DNA of 15,815 nt from Bacteroidota bacterium (lineage in GTDB: Bacteria; Bacteroidota; Bacteroidia; Bacteroidales; UBA10428). The position numbers were made by a program, and so were the translations under genes. The DNA is taken from assembly GCA_024640925.1 (NCBI GenBank), contig JAHEEB010000016.1:1-15815 (forward strand), given 5' to 3'. How positions within the stretch are numbered: the stretch's first letter is position 1; each line of letters starts with the position of its first letter. Positions 7,693 to 13,930 of the stretch are shown here, piece after piece. Under the pieces are notes generated by a model. It ran no database searches, was not told the DNA's origin, and saw only the letters and a list, made by a program, of their open reading frames with translations.

Positions 7693-8082
7693 TTATTTTA
7701 TCAATAGCTCAATACTTGATATCAAATCATTTGCAGGAGTTAATGCTTCTAATACATCTTCTTTTGTAAAATCAACAAAGTCATCATAATCTCCTGAATG
7801 CCTCATATCGAAAATATCCGAATAAAATTTGCCTGATTCTTTAGAAATAATTCCTGATTTTACAAAATTCAAACCAAACATTTGCCTTGTTCCAGCATGT
7901 GTTTGTACCTTAAAATCATTTTTTAGTAATAAAGCAGACACCGCATAATAACAAGCATAGTAAATTCTATTAATTGCAGTAATCCACAATTCATTCCTGA
8001 TATGTAACTGAACTTCTTGCAGGGTTTCTTTTGCTCTATTAATTCTGTAAGAGACCATTTCCAATTTTTCTTCTTCTGTCAT
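7693..8082 (-). CDS. HEPN-domain protein paired with a minimal nucleotidyltransferase
   Basis: The 129-residue all-helical protein fits the HEPN family (PF05168 type): NRIYYACYYAVSALLL (38-53), a central THAGTRQMFGLNFVKSGII (61-79) and the conserved RHSGDYDDF (94-102). Its ATG overlaps the stop of the upstream nucleotidyltransferase by ATGA, the usual arrangement of HEPN-MNT pairs. Some such pairs act as toxin-antitoxin systems in which the nucleotidyltransferase AMPylates the HEPN RNase. Here the RNase signature R-x4-6-H is not visible: R94 is followed by H95, and no histidine occurs later in that helix. It may therefore be a non-catalytic HEPN, and toxin activity should not be assumed. Confidence 0.85.
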   Translation of the reverse strand: MTEEEKLEMVSYRINRAKETLQEVQLHIRNELWITAINRIYYACYYAVSALLLKNDFKVQTHAGTRQMFGLNFVKSGIISKESGKFYSDIFDMRHSGDYDDFVDFTKEDVLEALTPANDLISSIELLIK

Positions 8083-8396
8083 AACGAAATACCATCTTTT
8101 TTCACATTTTCATAAAAAGGAGTAATCTTATGTCGTGTCTCCCAATCTTTTCGAGAAAAAACTAAAGGGCTGATAATTTGTCCTGTCTCTATTTCGATTT
8201 CATAAAGAGGGTATTTTATTCTTTTTTTATCTGCTGAAGAAAGATTTTCCTTATCAATAAGAATAAGAATATCTATATCAGAATCAGGGTTGTTTTCTCC
8301 ACGTGCAAGGGATCCATAAAGTATGACTGTTGCATTGGGTTCAACAGATTTTACCGTATTCTTAATCGATAACAATATATCATTCTTAATTATCAT
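8079..8396 (-). CDS. Minimal nucleotidyltransferase (MNT), partner of the HEPN protein
   Basis: The 105-residue protein carries the pol-beta-type signature GSLARGENNPDSDIDILI (about residues 28-45), where GS binds the nucleotide phosphates and the two Asp of SDID bind metal. A later acidic strand (YEIEIETGQI) may give the third carboxylate as glutamate. I set the start at the ATG at 8396, because the in-frame codon two positions earlier (8402) is TTG. It precedes and overlaps the HEPN gene, so translation is coupled. Related MNT proteins add AMP to a tyrosine of their HEPN partner and neutralise it; whether this one does so is inference. The pair lies next to the RAYT element, a typical accessory-gene setting. 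Confidence 0.9.
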   Translation of the reverse strand: MIIKNDILLSIKNTVKSVEPNATVILYGSLARGENNPDSDIDILILIDKENLSSADKKRIKYPLYEIEIETGQIISPLVFSRKDWETRHKITPFYENVKKDGISL

Positions 8397-8512
8397 ATTC
8401 AAATATATAGTATTTTCTATTAATAGTCAGATTTCAATGATTCAATTGAAAAGCCAATTTATATGGCTAATCGGAAAATTTCCGGTTGAAAATCAGATAT
8501 TTTATTGAAAAT

Positions 8513-8545
8513 TGACAAAAAATAAATAATATTGATTTTTTGTCA
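8513..8545. repeat. 11-bp perfect inverted repeat upstream of the RAYT gene
   Basis: TGACAAAAAAT (8513-8523) and ATTTTTTGTCA (8535-8545) are exact reverse complements separated by an 11-base spacer, ending 30 bases before the transposase ATG. It could be a terminator-like hairpin that insulates the gene, an autoregulatory site, or an element end. Copy 2 lacks it. Confidence 0.65.
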
Positions 8546-8575
8546 GATTCATCAAGTTAATAAGAAATCTTCTAA

Positions 8576-9355
8576 ATGGATAAATTTCGGAACAAATATC
8601 GTATACCATCAACACGTCTTCAAAATTGGGATTATGGATGGGATGCTGCCTATTTTGTAACTATCTGCACAGCAAAAAGAGAATGCTATTTTGGGGAAAT
8701 TTCAGATGGTATTATGAATTATTCAAATATTGGCGTTCTGGCCGATGTGTTTTGGAATGAAATAAAAAATCATGCACAAAACATAAAATTGGATGCCTAT
8801 GTGGTAATGCCAAACCATGTGCATGGAATATTAATATTAGACGGCAATGATGTTATCGCGGAAACAAACAGGGATAAAACCGCAAACGGGGCGAATGCGA
8901 ACGTAACGGATGTGGCAAACGCGGACGGCGACGTTGATGATAACGTTGACGACAACGGCGGCGTTGACGACAACGGCGGCGTTGACGACGTTGGCGACGT
9001 TGGCGACGAAAACGTTGACGACGTTGACGGCGTTGATAACGTAGAGACAAGGCATGCCTTGTCTCTACCATCGCAAACGCCGCAACCATCGCAACCATCG
9101 CAACAACAACAACAACAACAACAACAAACCATTGGTCAAAAACGGTTTCAAAACCAGGGTATAAATACCCTGTCATCAATTATTGGTTCGTATAAATCGG
9201 CCGTAACAAAACATGCCCACAGGTTAGGATATGATTTTGGATGGCAATCCAGGTTTCACGAACATATTATTCGTGATGAAGAATCATTTCTAAGAATTCG
9301 TAATTACATAATCAATAATCCACGCAACTGGAACAATGATAAATTTTATAAATGA
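8576..9355 (+). CDS. REP-associated tyrosine transposase (RAYT, TnpA_REP-like HUH/Y1) with a low-complexity insert
   Basis: The 259-residue product begins with the family pattern STRLQNWDYGWDAAYFVTICT (12-32). It has the HUH motif MPNHVHGIL (78-86; H81, H83). It ends with FHEHIIRDEESFLRIRNYIINNPRNW, where Y244 is the expected catalytic tyrosine. RAYT proteins are single-strand nucleases that act on REP palindromes; they are usually about 150-220 residues. Here residues about 91-188 are inserted between HUH and tyrosine parts: GANANV/ANADGDV units, a D/V/G repeat (118-155), VETRHALSL (156-164) encoded by a perfect palindrome, and nine glutamines (176-184). The core domains look intact, so it may be active. 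Codons in the insert are much GC-richer than in neighbouring genes. Confidence 0.93.
   Translation: MDKFRNKYRIPSTRLQNWDYGWDAAYFVTICTAKRECYFGEISDGIMNYSNIGVLADVFWNEIKNHAQNIKLDAYVVMPNHVHGILILDGNDVIAETNRDKTANGANANVTDVANADGDVDDNVDDNGGVDDNGGVDDVGDVGDENVDDVDGVDNVETRHALSLPSQTPQPSQPSQQQQQQQQQTIGQKRFQNQGINTLSSIIGSYKSAVTKHAHRLGYDFGWQSRFHEHIIRDEESFLRIRNYIINNPRNWNNDKFYK
8933..9040 (+). repeat. 9-bp-unit tandem repeat inside the RAYT gene
   Basis: From 8945 the units are GTTGACGAC, AACGGCGGC, GTTGACGAC, AACGGCGGC, GTTGACGAC, GTTGGCGAC, GTTGGCGAC, a GAAAAC break, then GTTGACGAC, GTTGACGGC, GTTGATAAC. A GTTGATGATAAC precedes them. Unit length is a multiple of three, so the frame stays open. CGTTG-ACGA-CAACG repeats also form small hairpins. 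The array ends exactly where the 28-bp palindrome starts. Confidence 0.85.
9041..9068. repeat. Perfect 28-bp palindrome (REP-like) within the RAYT coding sequence
   Basis: The left arm GTAGAGACAAGGCA is followed directly by its exact reverse complement TGCCTTGTCTCTAC, with no spacer. It is read in frame as VETRHALSL plus the first base of the next codon. GTAGAGAC...GTCTCTAC palindromes resemble dispersed repeats I recall from Bacteroidota and cyanobacteria. RAYT enzymes act on REP palindromes, so this may be a substrate copy. Confidence 0.9.
9101..9127 (+). repeat. (CAA)9 trinucleotide tract encoding nine glutamines
   Basis: Nine perfect CAA codons follow three CGCAACCAT-like 9-mers (about 9071-9100). 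Such a tract is prone to length change by slippage in steps of one codon, which would alter the linker length without a frameshift. Confidence 0.9.
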
Positions 9356-9497
9356 AATAGCGGAACAATTCCAATTAGCACTGTTTCGCCTCGCTGAAGA
9401 GCCTTTCAGGCAATAATAGGAAACCTGAATGGATAAATATTCATATAAAAAACCGCATGAAATCCATACGGTTTTTTTAGAAAACAGATAATCCAAT
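9356..9497 (+). repeat. 3' non-coding module of the RAYT element, copy 1
   Basis: This segment is nearly the same as 11830-11957 after the decayed copy (for example AATTCCAATTAGCAC and GTTTCGCCTCGCT). It holds GGAACAATTCC, a TTCAGG (9405-9410) / CCTGAA (9424-9429) stem, and the terminator hairpin at 9447-9478. The conservation outside the ORF suggests it is part of the mobile unit. Confidence 0.75.
9447..9478. terminator. Bidirectional terminator between RAYT and the T9SS protein gene
   Basis: AAAAAACCGCATG (9447-9459) pairs with CATACGGTTTTTT (9465-9477), with one C/A mismatch and a five-base loop. A T-run follows the hairpin on both strands. It would end the RAYT transcript (plus) and the 9541-11055 transcript (minus). 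Confidence 0.8.
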
Positions 9498-9540
9498 TCT
9501 GTTTTTTGCAGATTTTCGCAAACCTTTCTTTAATTAGCAA

Positions 9541-11055
9541 TTAGTTTTTTATAAACTTACCCGAAACAACATCTTTGTTAGTATAAATCCGAAACATATA
9601 CATTCCATTTGGATATTTCGAGATATCAATGCTTATCGTATTCATATTTTCAGAAACCAAATTTGAGATTTCCATCGTTTTTCCGGTAATATCAAGAATT
9701 TCAAACGAATTAACTGTTTCAGTTATTCCTGTAAAATCAATAGTAAGTTTTGTAGTTGCCGGATTAGGATACATGATTATTTTGTTTTTGGCTTGCAAGC
9801 TGTTGCCAGTTAATGGTTCTTTAAAACTAACAGAATCGGGAAAATATTCTGCCGTAAGGTTTGCATAAGCCGAGACTTTATGGTTGCCATCTGTTTCGAC
9901 ATAGTTTTGGCTAACAGCATAAAATTTATGTTCGCCTGCATCAACATCATAAACCCGGGAATGGCAGAATGGTACATAAATAATATCATTATTAAGTGCT
10001 TCGATAGAAACTGCCCCATCATTAGTACCCCAATCAATATTATCACTTGCCGCTAAAATAATACGATCGCCCACTGAAATATATCCATATCCATCGAACC
10101 TGAGATACACCTTACCGGGCACCGGAGCATTTATAACAACCGAATCAAATGCCTCCGTTTCTGTAACATCAAGGTTCTGTTTTTGTATTCCCTGTTGGAC
10201 TGCGCGGGGTGTTAAGTCTGTTTCGGGATAAAACTCAGCTACCATGCTGCCATATACGGAAATTTTTGTAACATCGCTTCCGGTAACCTTCGTAATAGCA
10301 TAGAACTTTTTTTCTCCCGGCGAAACATCAAAAGTTCTTGTAAAGGAAAAGGACCTGCGATTTAAATCGTCGCTAACATTCTGCATGGAAACCTGATTCT
10401 CGTTTTGCAATCCGACAACTGAATCTGATGCAGCCATCATTACCCTCTTGCCCACTGCCCCAAGAAGGGTTCCACTATACGACAATACTACTTTACCTGC
10501 AATAAGCGGCGAAATGGTCAAAGAATCGAGTTTAACTTTTATGCCATCCTCAACTTCCAATAAAGAATTTTTGATAGGTTGATTTACAACACTTGCATAA
10601 GTGATACCATTTGGAAAGAACTTTACCGTGAACGTACCATAAATGCTTGCTTTTCCATCTCCGGCAACTTCAGCTGCATTTTTTGCAAGTGCATAAAATG
10701 TGTTGCTCCCCGCACTAACATCGTAGAGCATACTATGCGAAAAGCACGTGTTATTAACATCCGTACTTACAGCTTCCAGACTTACATTTTTCTCGTCAAC
10801 CTCAATTGTTGTAGAATTGCTTGCTGCAAGACCAATCAGATCGCCTTCTGATGAAATGCATTTACCTTCAAAACGGACAAGCGCCACTCCGCTTGTTGTT
10901 GCATCGAAGTCGATTTGACCCAAAACAACAGGATCTGTTACTTCTAGGTCGACATTACTCTCTGAGATGTTTGTTGAATAAATTACCGGATGATCCTGAG
11001 CGAATACGAACCCAACTAACAGAATCGCTGAAAAAAAAGTAATAAAACGTTTCAT
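9541..11055 (-). CDS. T9SS-sorted secreted protein with three repeats of about 115 residues
   Basis: The 504-residue protein has a signal peptide (MKRFITFFSAILLVGFVFA, cut near 19/20) and a C-terminal T9SS type A sorting domain from about 424. The sorting domain includes IIMYPNPATTKLTID, FEILDITGKTM, IDISKYPNGMYMFRI and VSGKFIKN. Between them are three homologous units (about 32-148, 165-277 and 295-408). Each has a V/L..RF-G pattern, a 'GDRIILAASDN'-like turn, a 'SHSMLYDVSAGSNTFYALAKN'-like strand and a closing 'YGTFTVKFFPNG'-like strand. It should cross the outer membrane by the PorSS/T9SS route and be attached to, or released from, the cell surface. The repeat family is not one I recognise; an all-beta fold is likely. 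It lies between the two RAYT copies. Confidence 0.88.
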   Translation of the reverse strand: MKRFITFFSAILLVGFVFAQDHPVIYSTNISESNVDLEVTDPVVLGQIDFDATTSGVALVRFEGKCISSEGDLIGLAASNSTTIEVDEKNVSLEAVSTDVNNTCFSHSMLYDVSAGSNTFYALAKNAAEVAGDGKASIYGTFTVKFFPNGITYASVVNQPIKNSLLEVEDGIKVKLDSLTISPLIAGKVVLSYSGTLLGAVGKRVMMAASDSVVGLQNENQVSMQNVSDDLNRRSFSFTRTFDVSPGEKKFYAITKVTGSDVTKISVYGSMVAEFYPETDLTPRAVQQGIQKQNLDVTETEAFDSVVINAPVPGKVYLRFDGYGYISVGDRIILAASDNIDWGTNDGAVSIEALNNDIIYVPFCHSRVYDVDAGEHKFYAVSQNYVETDGNHKVSAYANLTAEYFPDSVSFKEPLTGNSLQAKNKIIMYPNPATTKLTIDFTGITETVNSFEILDITGKTMEISNLVSENMNTISIDISKYPNGMYMFRIYTNKDVVSGKFIKN

Positions 11056-11479
11056 AGTTTTTGTTTTTAATTGAAAGATAAAAAAGATGTATTATGATTA
11101 ACAATAATAAAAATTGTACATTTTGCCATATAAAGCCTGTCTTACAGGGTAACATTTATCCCGATTTCAAGAGGTATTAAAATCATTCCAAATCAATTTT
11201 ACAGGAACTTAAGAAACACCCCTAAACAACCTTAAAAATCAAAATTGCCAGTTTTTAAAAATACGATTCCCAAACTTGAGGTGATAGGAAAATTCGGACA
11301 ACTTCCACTTTTTATTATGATATATATCAGGCATTTCAAATAAAATATTTAAATCTAACAAACCGAAAATACCTATAGTAGTTTGTATATCGAAATATAT
11401 GTGACAACATAACGAATAACAGGGATGAATTAAAATGAACTAAAGAAACAATATACCTCATACATCTTATATGGTAATG
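11056..11479. other. Non-coding stretch upstream of the T9SS protein gene
   Basis: These 424 AT-rich bases hold no convincing ORF. They should contain the promoter of the minus-strand gene that starts at 11055; the best -7 candidate I see is the imperfect TATTATTG about 45 bases upstream. A short CCTGT-CTT-ACAGG stem occurs near 11134-11146. Otherwise I see nothing. Confidence 0.5.
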
Positions 11480-11829
11480 AATCAGATATTTTATTATGGT
11501 TTGAAAAAAAAATCACAAAACATAAAATAATGCCAAGCCCTATGCATGGAATATTAATATTCGTTGGGAATAGTTTTATCGCGGAATCAAAACAGGGAAA
11601 AATAGCGGACGGTGCGAATGCGAATGGGGTGGACGAGGCAAACGCAGATGCGACAGATGTGGAAATCGCGGAAAACGGCGTTGATGATAATGTTGACGTT
11701 CAGGGCGACGTTCACGGCTATGATTTTGAATGGCAATCCATGTTTCACGAACATATTATTCGCGATGAAGAATCATTTCAAAGAATTCGTAATCCACGCA
11801 GCTGGAACAATGACAAATTTTATAAATGA
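11480..11829 (+). pseudogene. Decayed RAYT gene, copy 2
   Basis: The region matches the RAYT gene at 8576-9355 but is heavily deleted. The N-terminal coding part is missing. A 4-base and a 16-base loss (CATAAAA|TAATGCC joins) shift the frame before the HUH site, and the HUH motif reads MPSPMHGI instead of MPNHVHGI. The segment encoding the tandem array, palindrome, Gln tract and the IGSYKSAVTKHAHRLG helix is gone. A 15-base loss between TAAT repeats removes the tyrosine (RIRNPRSW against RIRNYIINNPRNW). A 99-codon frame (11530-11829) remains open by chance or because later deletions were in frame. It cannot be an active transposase. Similarity to copy 1 extends into both flanks. Confidence 0.88.
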
Positions 11830-11957
11830 AAAAGCGGAATAATTCCAATTAGCACCGTTTCGCCTCGCTACAGATTCTGTCAGGCAAAAGCATGAGGCCT
11901 GAATGGATTAATTTGCATATATGAAATCCATGCGGTTCTTCCAGACAATAGGATAAT
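11830..11957 (+). repeat. 3' non-coding module of the RAYT element, copy 2
   Basis: This is the counterpart of 9356-9497: AGCGGAATAATTCCAATTAG, GTTTCGCCTCGCT and CCTGAATGGAT. Its stem is TCAGGC (11880-11885) / GCCTGA (11897-11902), one pair offset from copy 1 but with pairing kept. The terminator hairpin has decayed to GCATATATGAAATCCATGC without the T-run. It ends about 12 bases from the stop of the next minus-strand gene. Confidence 0.72.
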
Positions 11958-11969
11958 CCTGCTATCGAT

Positions 11970-13793
11970 TTATGGATTATTCTTAATTAATTCCGTCATC
12001 TCTTGCTTAATTCCATCTATCGTTGTGGAAGGTATTTTTACAGGCATTGATAACATCTCTTTTGCCAAAATCAGAGCTTCTTCCTTTCTACCTGTTTTCA
12101 AATAAATATGAACAAGCCTGTACTTAGGTACAAATTTCAAGGGCATAATATAGGATGCTTTTAAATAACTTTGTTCAGCATCTTTATACATTCCTTTATT
12201 TTCATAATTATTTCCCATAAAAATATAAAAATCTGAATCATTCAGTCTTGATTCAGCTTTCTTTAAAACTATAAGACTTTCGTCATATTTTTTCATTAAA
12301 GAAAGTTCTGCCCCATAGTTAAAAAGAAAGAATTGACTATAGGTAAGTGTTGAATAAATTTCCTGATAAATCTTATATGCATCAGCATATTTATTTTGAC
12401 GCATCATTTGATAGGCTGTGAGCCATTTATGTTCTGCCTTGTTTCTTTTAATCTGAACAACAGAAAAAACAAAGATCAGAATTAAACCAATCAATGCTAT
12501 TCCTTTACGTGTTTTAGGCAATAATATTATGTTATAAATTATCCGATTGTTATTTGAGATAATAGCAAGGGAGAAAAATAAAAGGGTAAGTGAAGGAATA
12601 ATATGAAGTGGGTACGAAAACAAAGAGATAATAAATATTGCCAGAATACTTCCTTTAGCTGCATAACAATACATGCTCTCATTTTGTTTCTTAGGATTCA
12701 CTTGTTTCGAACATAATGCAAAACAAAACAGGGAACTCAATATAATTAAACCAATCAATCCAGTTTCCACTGTAATCTGGATAAACTCATTGAAAGCGAA
12801 GTTAACACTATCGGCAATTAAAACGTTCTCTTTATCATTGGGGTGAGTTCTAAAATACTGTGCCTGGTAATCATTATGAGCAGCAGCGTAACGATCAAAT
12901 CCATATCCCCACAAAGGTTTTTCCTTAATCATGGTAGATGAAACCTCCCAAATAAATAAACGTCCTGAAGAAGAATCCTTTTTGATATTATAAATAAAAA
13001 GGCCACCTACTATTATAATACCAGCAAGAATAATAATGATGGTTCCTTTGAGTAAAGGTGATTTCAGCAAATCATTGCATTTTTTCAGAATTAAGAATTT
13101 TTTTTCAAGAAGATAGAATATAACAAATATTGCAGCAATCCAAGACGAACGAGCTTGAGTAAACGGCAATATAGCAATTATTCCAACTGATGAAATTGCT
13201 CCTAATTTCTTGTTTAGGCCACGGGAGAATAGGAAAACAGCCAATGAAAATGCCAGAATTGGGGTAATAAAGTTTGTGAATTGTCCCGGATTACCAAACG
13301 CACCACCAATTTGGAACAGGCTTTCTTTATTTGGAATAATATTGAAATATTGAAGGAATCCCCAAATAACCTGAATCAATGCTATTATGAGAAGAATATT
13401 TGTAATAGTATTTATTGGAAAATCCGGGTTCTTTTTATCTGATTCAAACAATAAAGGTTTAATTAAGAAATAAAGAATTACATGGATTAATAATAAATAG
13501 AAATTTAAATTATCAACAGATACCTCTGAAGTAAAAAGGATTTTAATAAACGAAAATAACACAAAACTTACTATAATGATATCAATCCAGGAAAAAGTAA
13601 GAGTTGAGTTATATTTTCTATTGTAATAAATTAAACAACTAACCAAAATAAAAGCACAAGAGCTAAAGAAAAAGAAAAAATACTTTGGGGTTAAAAAAGG
13701 ATCTGTAAATTGTTGTGAAATAACGAAGGAAGTAAGAAAAATTATAGAAAAAAGAATAGCTTGAAGGTGTTTTAAATAGAATATACTTTTCAT
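11970..13793 (-). CDS. O-antigen ligase/Wzy-like membrane protein with C-terminal TPR region
   Basis: The 607-residue protein has about a dozen hydrophobic segments between residues 10 and 445. A C-terminal soluble part (about 455-605) has TPR-like helices (KYADAYKIYQEIY, KKYDESLIVLKKAES, NKGMYKDAEQSYLKAS, GRKEEALILAKEM). Wzy_C/WaaL-type motifs are visible: GGAFGNPGQFTNFI (163-176), TQARSSWIA (212-220), SGRLFIWEVSSTMI (276-289), KPLWGYGFDRY (292-302) and NFAFNEFIQITVETGLIG (331-348). The family transfers or polymerises lipid-linked glycans on the periplasmic face of the inner membrane; some members glycosylate proteins. The residue before N335-E336 is phenylalanine, where many ligases have histidine. 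A polymerase, ligase or oligosaccharyltransferase role cannot be separated by sequence alone. Confidence 0.87.
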   Translation of the reverse strand: MKSIFYLKHLQAILFSIIFLTSFVISQQFTDPFLTPKYFFFFFSSCAFILVSCLIYYNRKYNSTLTFSWIDIIIVSFVLFSFIKILFTSEVSVDNLNFYLLLIHVILYFLIKPLLFESDKKNPDFPINTITNILLIIALIQVIWGFLQYFNIIPNKESLFQIGGAFGNPGQFTNFITPILAFSLAVFLFSRGLNKKLGAISSVGIIAILPFTQARSSWIAAIFVIFYLLEKKFLILKKCNDLLKSPLLKGTIIIILAGIIIVGGLFIYNIKKDSSSGRLFIWEVSSTMIKEKPLWGYGFDRYAAAHNDYQAQYFRTHPNDKENVLIADSVNFAFNEFIQITVETGLIGLIILSSLFCFALCSKQVNPKKQNESMYCYAAKGSILAIFIISLFSYPLHIIPSLTLLFFSLAIISNNNRIIYNIILLPKTRKGIALIGLILIFVFSVVQIKRNKAEHKWLTAYQMMRQNKYADAYKIYQEIYSTLTYSQFFLFNYGAELSLMKKYDESLIVLKKAESRLNDSDFYIFMGNNYENKGMYKDAEQSYLKASYIMPLKFVPKYRLVHIYLKTGRKEEALILAKEMLSMPVKIPSTTIDGIKQEMTELIKNNP

Positions 13794-13837
13794 AAAATAC
13801 CCTTAAAATTGGTAAACATCACGGAATTATAAAAGAT

Positions 13838-13851
13838 AAAGGTATACCTTT
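13838..13851. promoter_or_regulatory. 14-bp perfect palindrome upstream of the ligase-like gene
   Basis: AAAGGTATACCTTT is its own reverse complement and lies 45 bases before the ATG at 13793. On the minus strand it lies just after a TTTG (13856-13853) and before TATAATTC (13831-13824), a poor -7 candidate. Its position would suit an operator, but a chance palindrome is not excluded. Confidence 0.3.
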
Positions 13852-13872
13852 TCAAATTGATCTGAAATGTGC

Positions 13873-13914
13873 AAAAAAAATGTAGAAAACCTCGTCGGAT
13901 TTTCTACATTTTTT
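13873..13914 (-). terminator. Terminator of the PKD/T9SS protein gene
   Basis: TGTAGAAAA (13881-13889) and TTTTCTACA (13900-13908) are exact complements, with possible CC/GG pairing inside. Flanking A and T runs give a T-tract on either strand. On the minus strand it follows the stop at 13931 and separates this gene from the ligase-like gene. Confidence 0.88.
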
Positions 13915-13930
13915 ATGATTTGCAAAGATT

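Larger units (their letters stand above)
8491..9490 (+). mobile_element. RAYT-associated element, copy 1 (approximate limits)
   Basis: The limits are inferred by comparing this region with the decayed copy at 11480-11957. AATCAGATATTTTATT is identical at 8491-8506 and 11480-11495, and similarity resumes from about 8765 through the gene into its 3' flank to about 9490. The unit would hold an 11-bp inverted repeat, the transposase gene, a hairpin-bearing 3' segment and a terminator. Exact ends and target duplications were not identified. Confidence 0.5.

Noticed and set aside
8933..9131. CRISPR-like array
   Set aside because: Units are 9 bp and contiguous, without spacers of constant length, and are read in frame in a protein gene. 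No cas genes are nearby.
8797..9179. Long minus-strand frames with poly-Cys, poly-Val and Arg-rich products
   Set aside because: They are antisense readings of the CAA tract and 9-bp repeats in the RAYT gene. Repeat units that are multiples of three keep several frames open by chance.
11530..11829. A functional small protein from RAYT copy 2
   Set aside because: Its content is only leftover linker plus a transposase C-terminus with both catalytic motifs lost. The upstream similarity is out of frame.
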